Of a stretch of DNA of 9,488 bases, positions 1-6,051 are shown piece by piece; position 1 is the stretch's first letter, and the number at the start of each line of letters is the position of its first letter. The position numbers and the translations under genes were made by a program. Below the pieces are notes generated by a model. It searched no databases. It had not been told where the DNA came from and saw nothing but the letters and a program-made list of their open reading frames with translations. This stretch comes from Candidatus Methylomirabilota bacterium (GTDB lineage Bacteria; Methylomirabilota; Methylomirabilia; Methylomirabilales; Methylomirabilaceae): NCBI GenBank assembly GCA_028869615.1, contig JAGWRQ010000072.1:1-9488 (forward strand), read 5' to 3'.

Positions 1-2
1 TC

Positions 3-1013
3 GTGGCTCTGGCCGTGCGGAATGCATTGCTGGCGCACGAGCTGGCCTCCATCCTTCGAGCATGCGAGGCTAGAGGCATGGCCCACGCGCCTCTGCGAGG
101 GCTGGCCTTAGCAGAGCGTCTCTATGGCGATATCACAGCCCGTCCGATGGGGGACATTGATCTCCTTGTGCGCAAAGCAGACCTGCCAGAAGTTGCTGAG
201 GCATTGAAGGGTCTGGGGTTCAAGGAGATGGACCGCCGACCTGGATTCGCTCGGACTTTCTCTTATACGCTTGAGTTCTTTAAAGACCGACACGGCTGGG
301 TTATCGTGGAGCCCCACTGGTCGATTGCCTACCCTCCATTTGTTGATAGGGTTGATATGGAAGCTGTATGGAACCGATGCGTGCGGGGCCAGGTCGTTGG
401 TGCGGATGCATGGCTTCTGAGTCCCGAAGACCTGTTTGTGCACCTGTGCTTCCATCTCATCCACCGGGGTGATGACGCCCCGCTCCTCTGGTTCTACGAG
501 CTCGATCGGCTTCTGCGACACAAAGAGACCGCGCTTGATTGGCAACAGGTGGTGCTCATCGCTCGACAGGCTGGTCTGGGATTGTTTGTTGCCGAGGTCT
601 TGGGAAAGGTCAAGGACCTTTTCGATTCCCCAGTTCCCGATCTTGTCTTATCGGAGCTTAGGGCGCAAGTCGTACCCCATGCTGCGCCGGCGGTCGGAAG
701 ATCGGTCGAAAGCAGGCTGGTCCGACTGTTAGCGGGAGGGTTCCATGTGGACGGCGTCGAGAGCTTCGCACTGTTCTTTACAATCAGGGGCCTTCGAGCC
801 AAGGCACGCTATACCTTGGCCCTCCTGTTTCCCTCACCCCAATTCATGCTCCTTCAGTACGGATTGTCCAGGCGCTGGCAGCTTCCCCTTTGCTATCTCG
901 CCAGAGTCGTTCACTTGTGCTGGGAAGCGTTGAAGGGGATCAGTGGCCTGTTACACTCAAGCAGAGTCCTTCCCGTAGTTGCTGCCGCGAAACAGAAGCT
1001 GCGGCACAAGTGA
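3..1013 (+). CDS. Nucleotidyltransferase-fold family protein (NTP_transf_5-like), 5' end probably outside window
   Basis: 336 codons are visible, opening with GTG at the window edge. The frame is open to base 3 and no ribosome binding site can be seen, so the true start may lie upstream. Around residues 47-56 is RPMGDIDLLV, the signature of the nucleotidyltransferase fold of the uncharacterised NTP_transf_5 family (PF14907 type), whose two Asp would hold metal. An upstream 'LRG' (31-33), 'EPHW' (103-106) and a Ser-Pro-Glu-Asp-Leu stretch leading into His-rich 'HLCFHLIHRG' (147-156) also match that family. The C-terminal third (about 230-336) is basic and partly hydrophobic and I do not recognise it. 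Known members often lie beside polysaccharide or peptide-modification genes, but their substrate is unknown; none is assigned here. The gene converges with the HD-GYP gene, with 20 nt between stops and no obvious terminator. Family call is fairly firm; function is open. Confidence 0.8.
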   Translation: MALAVRNALLAHELASILRACEARGMAHAPLRGLALAERLYGDITARPMGDIDLLVRKADLPEVAEALKGLGFKEMDRRPGFARTFSYTLEFFKDRHGWVIVEPHWSIAYPPFVDRVDMEAVWNRCVRGQVVGADAWLLSPEDLFVHLCFHLIHRGDDAPLLWFYELDRLLRHKETALDWQQVVLIARQAGLGLFVAEVLGKVKDLFDSPVPDLVLSELRAQVVPHAAPAVGRSVESRLVRLLAGGFHVDGVESFALFFTIRGLRAKARYTLALLFPSPQFMLLQYGLSRRWQLPLCYLARVVHLCWEALKGISGLLHSSRVLPVVAAAKQKLRHK

Positions 1014-1033
1014 AGCGGACAACGAGAACGGCG

Positions 1034-2170
1034 CTACCCGGTGAGCGCTTCCATAGAAGCCGGACCGATGATGTGCAGGAGGATCTCTTTGGACAGATCG
1101 AGCAGCCTGGGCTGAGGAAGTTTTTCGCCGGACGCATCGGACCAGACCTCGACGACCGGGCGAAACGGGTTGGCCTTGTTGGTGGCAACGATCCGACAGA
1201 TCTCTTTGGTGCTCAGACGGACCCAGCTTCCCACCGGGTAGCTTGATAAGCCGTTGATCAGCGCCCGCCAGATCACGTAGCTGAAGTGCTCCCGCTCGGT
1301 GCGCAATATCTGTCTGATAATCTCAAATGGTGCGAAGCTGCTGCGGTATGGACGCGCATGCGCCATCGCCTCATAGATCTCGCAGATGCCGATGATCTTG
1401 GCAGCCTTGTGAATCTGGTCGCCTCTCAACCCCTTGGGGTAACCTGTGCCGTCTTCTCGTTCGTGATGCTGGGCGGCGACCTCCGCCAACCATTCCCAAG
1501 TCGGTCCAAGACTGTGCAGGATCTCATAGCTGTGGATCGGATGTGCCTGAATGAGGGCGCGCTCGCCTTTGGAAAGCGGTCCCGGCTTGGTCAGGAGGAC
1601 CTCGGGACACCGGGTCATTCCGATGTTGCAGAGCATACTGGCGAGGGCAAGTTCTGTGAGCTTGGCCAGCGGGTAATCCAAGACGTCCCCGAGCTTCAAC
1701 GCGTAGATGGCGGTGTTTAGACCCTGATGGACGAGGTCATACATTGTGTCATTGGCGTCGAGGGTCCGCATCATGAGGGGCTCGCATGGCACAATAAACG
1801 ATTCGTTCGATACCCGCTGCCGGTTCTCCTTGGCTGCGGCCTTGGCCAATCGTTTCGCTATCTCTACTATTGGTTCAATGGCGAAGGGCTCGCGGCGGCT
1901 CGCGGCAGTGAAAATGATCCTGAGGCAATCATCGGCGGCGGCATACAGCTCACTGGGGCTGACATGTCCTGGCACAAAGATGGGTGGTTCTTCAGGAGGA
2001 GGCGAAGGCGCCGCCAGCGCTGCCTTCCAGTCCTCCTTCGGAGGATCGGTGGCCTGCTCATCGCTCTCGGTTTTCGGCTCGGGCTCAGCCTTGGCGGGGG
2101 CGGACTTTGCCGGGCGAGACGTGACCTTCTTCCCCTTTTGTTGAGCCCGAATCAGATCGACCATTCGCAT
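1034..2170 (-). CDS. HD-GYP domain protein with degenerate metal-binding site (HD replaced by CN)
   Basis: 378 residues from ATG at 2170. This start has GGAAG 7 nt upstream; an in-frame GTG at 2194 would add 8 residues and overlap the upstream stop, but its AGGGG lies only 1 nt away. Residues about 12-67 are a Lys/Pro/Glu/Ala-rich, probably disordered linker. Residues about 140-330 read as an HD-GYP domain, the family that hydrolyses cyclic di-GMP. Seen: His148, His210, the HHERxDGTGYP block (235-245), and RPYR (273-276). The canonical 'LLHDIGK' is instead MLCNIGM (179-185), so the HD pair is Cys181-Asn182 and the following Lys is Met. The later metal Asp is Glu264 (CEIYEA). The C-terminal YPVGSWVRLS segment is normal for the family. 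No receiver domain, membrane segment or signal peptide is seen. I infer reduced or absent phosphodiesterase activity, with a possible cyclic di-GMP-binding or scaffold role. It sits 17 nt behind the ATPase gene, so co-transcription is likely. Confidence 0.88.
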   Translation of the reverse strand: MRMVDLIRAQQKGKKVTSRPAKSAPAKAEPEPKTESDEQATDPPKEDWKAALAAPSPPPEEPPIFVPGHVSPSELYAAADDCLRIIFTAASRREPFAIEPIVEIAKRLAKAAAKENRQRVSNESFIVPCEPLMMRTLDANDTMYDLVHQGLNTAIYALKLGDVLDYPLAKLTELALASMLCNIGMTRCPEVLLTKPGPLSKGERALIQAHPIHSYEILHSLGPTWEWLAEVAAQHHEREDGTGYPKGLRGDQIHKAAKIIGICEIYEAMAHARPYRSSFAPFEIIRQILRTEREHFSYVIWRALINGLSSYPVGSWVRLSTKEICRIVATNKANPFRPVVEVWSDASGEKLPQPRLLDLSKEILLHIIGPASMEALTG

Positions 2171-2187
2171 GGCTGTACTTCCGCCTC

Positions 2188-2994
2188 TCAACACACCCCT
2201 GCAAGCGCGGCGTGCACGATCTTCTCGTCGATCAGTGCGGCTTTCTCCGCAAATCCAATCAGGAGACAGAGGTCACAGAGGTTGTTGATTCTCCGGGGAG
2301 TTCCCTCTGCCAGATGATAGATCATTTGGAGCGCCTCTCCTGAAAAAAGCTCCCGTTGGGCCCCCGCCTTCTTACTTCGGAAAGAGATGTACTCAGCGGT
2401 TTCCTGCTCTGTCAGTGGAAGCAGGCGGTATTTTATAACGATGCGCTGCTCGAGCGCCGGCACCCGCTTGATCTTCTCCTCCAGATCGAGTTGACCGATC
2501 AGGATGAGGGTCAGTAGAAACCTATCGTTCAATTGGAAGTTCAAGAGCAGGCGCAGTTCCTCCAGAATCCCCTTCTTTTCTATGATCAGGTGTGCCTCAT
2601 CAATAATTATGATGGTATCTTTTCCGCTCTGGTAGTTGCTGATCATTCGGCGGTTCATCGCGTGAAGGGAGTCCACCCGCTGGACGGCGCGGTCGTCCTT
2701 GTCGCCCTCAAATTGGTAGATAATCTCCCGAAGGAACTGCACCGGAGAGAGGATCGGTGAGGTGACGACGGCCACATCGTACCGTTGGGGGGGCAACTCT
2801 CTCACCAGCGTTCGACTGACCAGCGTCTTTCCGCACCCGATGTCGCCGGTGAGGATAGCAGCCCCCTTTCGGCCCTGAATGACGTATAATAGTCGCATCA
2901 GGGCCTCTCCATGTTTGGGCGAGGGAAACAGGAAATCCGGATCGGGAACGTTGACGAACGGCTCTTTGACCAGCCCCCAATAGTCTAAAAACAT
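2188..2994 (-). CDS. ExeA/GspA-like AAA ATPase (secretion/pilus-associated type)
   Basis: 268 residues. It begins MFLDYWGLVKEPF, the typical opening of ExeA/GspA/MshM-type ATPases ('YyGL...PF'). Walker A is GDIGCGKT (50-57) and Walker B is IIIIDEAH (128-135). A sensor I-like LIGQ lies at 165-168, a possible arginine-finger region at LEQRI (181-185), and the family GTPRRINNLCD motif at 231-241. ExeA of type II secretion and MshM of the MSHA pilus are known relatives. Unlike full-length ExeA, this protein ends right after the ATPase module: no membrane helix and no peptidoglycan-binding domain are seen, so it is probably a soluble motor or assembly factor. The ATG at 2994 has only a weak ribosome binding site (GGGGG about 17 nt away; nearer sequence is AT-rich). 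It is the first gene of a minus-strand operon with the HD-GYP gene and is divergent from recA and pilT. ATPase family is secure; the partner machine is not. Confidence 0.9.
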   Translation of the reverse strand: MFLDYWGLVKEPFVNVPDPDFLFPSPKHGEALMRLLYVIQGRKGAAILTGDIGCGKTLVSRTLVRELPPQRYDVAVVTSPILSPVQFLREIIYQFEGDKDDRAVQRVDSLHAMNRRMISNYQSGKDTIIIIDEAHLIIEKKGILEELRLLLNFQLNDRFLLTLILIGQLDLEEKIKRVPALEQRIVIKYRLLPLTEQETAEYISFRSKKAGAQRELFSGEALQMIYHLAEGTPRRINNLCDLCLLIGFAEKAALIDEKIVHAALAGVC

Positions 2995-3071
2995 CTCGTT
3001 ATCTAAGCCCCCGATTTCGGTTTAGTCTTACCCCCAAACCGGCGCATCTTACCCTGACCACTCACAAGGCG

Positions 3072-3080
3072 AATATACCA
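3072..3080 (-). promoter_or_regulatory. Candidate extended -10 element for the ATPase/HD-GYP operon
   Basis: Read on the minus strand this is TGGTATATT, an extended -10 (TGn plus TATATT). The sequence 17 nt upstream (ATCGGA) is a poor -35 and lies inside the palindrome arms and loop. The position, about 80 nt before the ATPase start, is plausible. Seen as a consensus match only. Confidence 0.35.
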
Positions 3081-3082
3081 AT

Positions 3083-3110
3083 ACCCTTTGGATCTCCGAT
3101 CCATAAGGGT
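3083..3110. repeat. Interrupted palindrome / hairpin in the divergent promoter region
   Basis: ACCCTTTGGATC (3083-3094) is followed by a 3-nt loop TCC and GATCCATAAGGGT (3098-3110). The arms pair over 12 bp with one unpaired A at 3105 or its neighbour. No T run follows on either strand, so it does not look like an intrinsic terminator. It lies 88 nt upstream of the ATPase start codon. It would sit in the leader RNA if the promoter at 3139-3168 is used, or over the -35 area of the extended -10 at 3072-3080. It could be an operator or a leader hairpin; which is unresolved. Confidence 0.6.
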
Positions 3111-3138
3111 CAAACCTTACTCTATGCACTACTAAACA

Positions 3139-3168
3139 TTTCTACCATACGTTCTCTATTTGCGTCAA
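3139..3168 (-). promoter_or_regulatory. Candidate sigma-70 promoter for the ATPase/HD-GYP operon
   Basis: On the minus strand TTGACG (3168-3163) is followed after 18 nt by TAGAAA (3144-3139), matching the -35 in five and the -10 in four of six positions. A start near 3132 would give a leader of about 137 nt containing the 3083-3110 hairpin. This competes with the extended -10 at 3072-3080; both could be used. Confidence 0.4.
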
Positions 3169-3244
3169 TCAAATAAACTTTTCAAGAAGTTCGTCAACTG
3201 AAGGGTTGAGCGCGAGTCTTTGTAGCGTGGCAGCGCGGCTGCTC

Positions 3245-3273
3245 TTGACAACCTAGCTGAAATCGCCTACGGT
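3245..3273 (+). promoter_or_regulatory. Candidate sigma-70 promoter for recA
   Basis: A perfect TTGACA -35 (3245-3250) is followed after 17 nt by a weak -10, TACGGT (3268-3273). A start near 3280 would give a leader of about 50 nt. It would also exclude the in-frame upstream ATG at 3282 as a useful recA start, because that codon would lie at the very 5' end of the RNA. The weak -10 leaves room for an activator or another promoter further upstream. Confidence 0.45.
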
Positions 3274-3316
3274 TATCCGGGATGAGTGTGGCTCGTCGAT
3301 TGCGGCCTTGCGGGTC

Positions 3317-3324
3317 AAGGAGGG
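3317..3324 (+). promoter_or_regulatory. Strong ribosome binding site deciding the recA start
   Basis: AAGGAGGG lies 5 nt before the ATG at 3330. It settles the recA start there rather than at the in-frame ATG at 3282, which has no comparable site. Confidence 0.85.
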
Positions 3325-3329
3325 TTGTC

Positions 3330-4385
3330 ATGGTGGAGAGGACAGCGGAACGGGGGAACGGAAAAGAGCGGGAACGCGCGCTGGATCTGGCAATCGCCCA
3401 GATCGAGAAATTGTACGGCAAGGGCTCCATTATGAGGCTGGGAACGTCGGGGGCACTTGTTCCTATTTCGGCTATCTCAACCGGCTCGCTGGAGTTGGAC
3501 GCTGCGCTGGGAGTAGGGGGCGTACCGCGGGGCCGCATCATCGAGATCTTTGGGCCGGAGTCTTCCGGGAAGACAACGTTAGCCCTGCACATCATTGCCG
3601 AGGCGCAGCGGACGGGTGGCTCCGCCGCTTTTGTCGATGCCGAACACGCGCTTGACCCGGCCTATGCTCGGTCCCTGGGGGTAAACATCGATGACGTCCT
3701 GATCTCTCAACCGGATACGGGGGAACAGGCTCTCGAGATCACTGAGGTTCTGGTTCGGAGCGGGGCCATCGATGTCGTCGTGATCGACTCAGTCGCTGCC
3801 CTCGTGCCTCGGGCCGAGATCGACGGCGAGATGGGTGAACCCACGATGGGCCTTCAGGCCAGGCTGATGTCCCAGGCGCTCCGGAAGCTTACGGCGGCGA
3901 TCAGTAAGTCCAAGACTTGCGTGATCTTCATCAATCAACTTCGAGAGAAGATCGGGGTCATGTTCGGCAATCCCGAGACCACGACCGGCGGCCGGGCGTT
4001 GAAGTTCTACTCGTCGATCCGCCTTGACATCCGGAGGATCTCCAGCATCAAAGAAGGAGACGAGGTGGTGGGGTCGCGCGTGAAGGTCAAGGTGGTTAAG
4101 AATAAGGTTGCCCCTCCTTTTAAAGAGGCTGAGTTTGACCTCATCTACGGCGAGGGAATCTCGCGGACCGGAGGTCTGTTGGATCTTGGTGTCGAGCACA
4201 AAATTGTTGAAAAGAGCGGCTCGTGGTTCTCCTATGCCGGGGAACGGATTGGCCAGGGTCGGGAAAACGCCAAGCGCTTCCTCCAGGAGAACGCTGTCCT
4301 CTGCAATGAGATCGAAGGAAAGGTGCGCGCGGCCTTAGGGTTGACCGCCGCTGTCGAGACGGCAGTAGCGTCGCAGGCGCGTTGA
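3330..4385 (+). CDS. recA: RecA recombinase
   Basis: 351 residues, close to the usual 345-355. RecA forms ATP-dependent filaments on single-stranded DNA, drives strand exchange and triggers LexA cleavage in the SOS response. Seen: an N-terminal helix region with [22 protein letters not shown] (from residue 17), Walker A GPESSGKT (75-82), catalytic Glu105 in [10 protein letters not shown], and Walker [13 protein letters not shown] (149-160). The DNA-binding loop L2 runs from NQLREKIG to NPETTTGG (202-221). The core is intact, so the protein should be active. The C-terminal tail after about 335 is Ala-rich and less acidic than in enteric RecA. The ATG at 3330 is chosen for its AAGGAGGG site; starting at 3282 would add 16 basic residues foreign to the family. 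It leads a plus-strand run with pilT 15 nt downstream, then recX and alaS. Confidence 0.98.
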   Translation: MVERTAERGNGKERERALDLAIAQIEKLYGKGSIMRLGTSGALVPISAISTGSLELDAALGVGGVPRGRIIEIFGPESSGKTTLALHIIAEAQRTGGSAAFVDAEHALDPAYARSLGVNIDDVLISQPDTGEQALEITEVLVRSGAIDVVVIDSVAALVPRAEIDGEMGEPTMGLQARLMSQALRKLTAAISKSKTCVIFINQLREKIGVMFGNPETTTGGRALKFYSSIRLDIRRISSIKEGDEVVGSRVKVKVVKNKVAPPFKEAEFDLIYGEGISRTGGLLDLGVEHKIVEKSGSWFSYAGERIGQGRENAKRFLQENAVLCNEIEGKVRAALGLTAAVETAVASQAR

Positions 4386-4400
4386 TGCCTTGTACACTGA

Positions 4401-5576
4401 ATGGTGTCAGTCATGAATGGAGCGGCTGCTGCAGAAATGCCTTTCGATCTTGACGGCCTACTGAGACTGGCTTTCGAGCAACGCGCCTCGGATCTCCACC
4501 TGAAAGTTGGCGCCCCGCCTCTTCTTCGAATCGATCACCAGCTTGTCCCCGTGCAGGATCGACCGTGCCTCACCCAAGCCGATCTCGAAACGATTGTCAG
4601 CCTCGTCACGACGGAGTTGCAACGACAGCAATTTGTGCAACGTCGGGAACTGGACCTCAGCTACGGCGTGGCTGGACTGGGACGGTTTCGGATCAACTTC
4701 TTTCGACAGCGGGGGATGGTAGGGGCCACCTTTCGGGTTATTCCGCTCAACATCAAAACGATTGAAGCGCTCGATCTTCCACCGGTCATCGGGAAGCTGG
4801 CGATGGAACCCAGGGGGATGGTGTTGGTCACCGGCACTACAGGAAGCGGCAAATCAACAACCCTGGCAGCCATGATCGGTCATATCAACAGCAATAGAAT
4901 GGGGCACATCGTGACGATTGAAGACCCGATTGAGTTCCTCCATTCGGACAATCGGTGCCTGATCAACCAGCGCGAAGTCGGGAGTGATACTGAGTCGTTT
5001 GCCGGTGCGCTGCGCAGCGCGCTTCGTCAAGATCCCGATGTGATCCTGGTAGGAGAGATGCGCGATCTCGACACGGTCAGTACGGCGCTTGTGGCTGCAG
5101 AGACGGGTCATATGGTCTTTAGTACGCTGCACACCTCCGATGCAGCCGAGACAATCAATCGCATCATCGCGATCTTCCCACCTTATCAACACAATCAAAT
5201 CCGGTTGCAACTCGCCTCGTCGCTTCGGGGGGTCATCTCGATGCGCTTGATCCCGCAGGTGGACGGCAAAGGACGCGTGCCGGCGGTCGAGGCCATGGTC
5301 GTAACCGCTACCATTCGGGAGTGCATTGTCGACGCTGAGAAGACCAGAAAGATTCCAGACGTCATCGCGGCCGGAACGTCGGAGTATGGGATGCAAACCT
5401 TCGATCAATCACTCATGAGTCTGCACAAGCGGGGGCTGGTGAGCTATGAGGAGGCACTGAAGTGGAGCAGCAACCCCAGCGACTTCGCCCTGAAGGTTCG
5501 AGGGATCGAGAGCGGGACGGATCAACCCTGGGCCGCAGGACAAAAAGGGGGCTTGGGCGAACGGAAGCTTCGCTGA
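4401..5576 (+). CDS. pilT: Type IV pilus retraction ATPase PilT
   Basis: 391 residues. PilT is the cytoplasmic hexameric motor that disassembles type IV pili, powering twitching and DNA uptake. Seen: N-terminal ASDLHLKVG (29-37), GRFRINFF (94-101), Walker A GTTGSGKST (145-153), Asp box TIEDPIEFLH (172-181), Walker B DPDVILVGEMRD (211-222) and His box GHMVFSTLHT (236-245). The C-terminal family blocks YGMQTFDQSL (329-338) and SYEEAL (348-353) are present. After NPSDFALKVRGI (to 369) comes a Gly/Lys/Arg-rich tail of about 22 residues without family features; this tail and the preceding part overlap recX. The start is uncertain between ATG 4401 and ATG 4413, neither with a good ribosome binding site. 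The 15-nt gap after recA suggests translation by coupling. PilU is a paralogue to consider, but the motifs favour PilT. No pilus assembly genes (pilB, pilC, pilin) are in the window. Confidence 0.95.
   Translation: MVSVMNGAAAAEMPFDLDGLLRLAFEQRASDLHLKVGAPPLLRIDHQLVPVQDRPCLTQADLETIVSLVTTELQRQQFVQRRELDLSYGVAGLGRFRINFFRQRGMVGATFRVIPLNIKTIEALDLPPVIGKLAMEPRGMVLVTGTTGSGKSTTLAAMIGHINSNRMGHIVTIEDPIEFLHSDNRCLINQREVGSDTESFAGALRSALRQDPDVILVGEMRDLDTVSTALVAAETGHMVFSTLHTSDAAETINRIIAIFPPYQHNQIRLQLASSLRGVISMRLIPQVDGKGRVPAVEAMVVTATIRECIVDAEKTRKIPDVIAAGTSEYGMQTFDQSLMSLHKRGLVSYEEALKWSSNPSDFALKVRGIESGTDQPWAAGQKGGLGERKLR
5448..5454 (+). promoter_or_regulatory. Ribosome binding site for recX inside pilT
   Basis: GAGGAGG lies 7 nt before the GTG at 5462. 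The same bases encode the two Glu of the conserved PilT SYEEAL block, so the match could partly be coincidence. No ATG, GTG or TTG occurs in the recX frame between 5462 and the start of the RecX domain, which supports its use. Confidence 0.65.
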
Positions 5577-6040
5577 AGGCCCAGTCTCCTGAGACGGCTT
5601 ACAAGGCCGGCGTACGCCTCCTCACTGCTCGTGATAGAACAAGCGTTGAGCTTGCTCGCTTGCTGGCGATGAGGGGATTTTCTCATGTGGAGTCAGGGGC
5701 GGCGATCGAGCGACTGAAGGAGAAAGGATACCTGAACGACCGACGATTCGCGACCACCTGGGCCAGGGGCCGCGTACAGACAAGGCCGATGGGGCCGCAT
5801 CGCCTGAGCAAGGAGCTCGAAACCAGGGGGGTTCAGGCGTCACTCATGCGTGAAGTTTTGGAAGAGATCTACGAAGAGGGAGAAGAGCCGGTGGCCCGCC
5901 GCGCGATGGCAAGTAAGCTCTCGGCGCTTGGCCGTCGGTCGGCTCCATCCAGAACCGCTCAGGTGGCGCGGTTTCTCCACCGACGAGGATTTTCAGCCGA
6001 AATCATCTGGCGGCTGCTTCATGAGAAGCCGCAGGGGTAG
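5462..6040 (+). CDS. recX: RecX, regulator of RecA filaments
   Basis: 192 residues from GTG 5462. RecX binds RecA-DNA filaments and usually blocks their growth and ATPase. The RecX domain covers about 45-188 as tandem three-helix repeats. Seen: KGYLNDRRFATTWAR (88-102, family 'YlDDerFA'), GPHRLSKELETRGV (111-124), and the last repeat FLHRRGFSAEIIWRLL (171-186). The protein is longer than the common 150-170 because of about 40 N-terminal Arg/Gln/Gly-rich residues encoded within pilT in another frame. That extension looks like read-through of the alternative frame rather than a domain. The 115-nt overlap with pilT is set by the only standard start codon before the domain; a CTG at 5573 would be a non-standard alternative. 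Being near recA and before alaS is the common bacterial arrangement, here with pilT inserted. Confidence 0.93.
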   Translation: MEQQPQRLRPEGSRDRERDGSTLGRRTKRGLGRTEASLKAQSPETAYKAGVRLLTARDRTSVELARLLAMRGFSHVESGAAIERLKEKGYLNDRRFATTWARGRVQTRPMGPHRLSKELETRGVQASLMREVLEEIYEEGEEPVARRAMASKLSALGRRSAPSRTAQVARFLHRRGFSAEIIWRLLHEKPQG

Positions 6041-6051
6041 TGGATTACGCG

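Larger units (their letters stand above)
2995..3329. other. Divergent intergenic region between the ATPase operon and recA
   Basis: 335 nt without a recognisable gene. The middle (about 3115-3185) is clearly richer in A and T than the flanking genes, as expected for a promoter region. It holds candidate promoters in both directions, a 12-bp interrupted palindrome and the recA ribosome binding site, listed separately. I searched by eye for LexA/SOS boxes of the gamma-proteobacterial (CTG-N10-CAG), Gram-positive (GAAC-N4-GTTC) and alpha-proteobacterial (GTTC-N7-GTTC) types and found no convincing match. SOS control of this recA therefore cannot be read from the sequence. Confidence 0.7.

Noticed and set aside
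1031..1048. GCGCT...AGCGC inverted repeat at the convergent gene ends, considered as a terminator
   Set aside because: The stem is only 5 bp plus a weak extension, it overlaps the end of the HD-GYP coding region, and no T run follows on either strand.
1286..2317. Long plus-strand reading frames opposite the HD-GYP gene
   Set aside because: They are antisense to a gene with clear family motifs, their translations show no domain, and they read as mirror images of GC-rich codons.
3282..3329. Upstream ATG extending recA by 16 residues
   Set aside because: The added residues are basic and foreign to RecA, there is no ribosome binding site there, and AAGGAGGG sits 5 nt before the ATG at 3330.
4854..5408. 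184-codon minus-strand frame inside pilT
   Set aside because: Shadow of pilT; its translation is composition-driven and has no recognisable motif.
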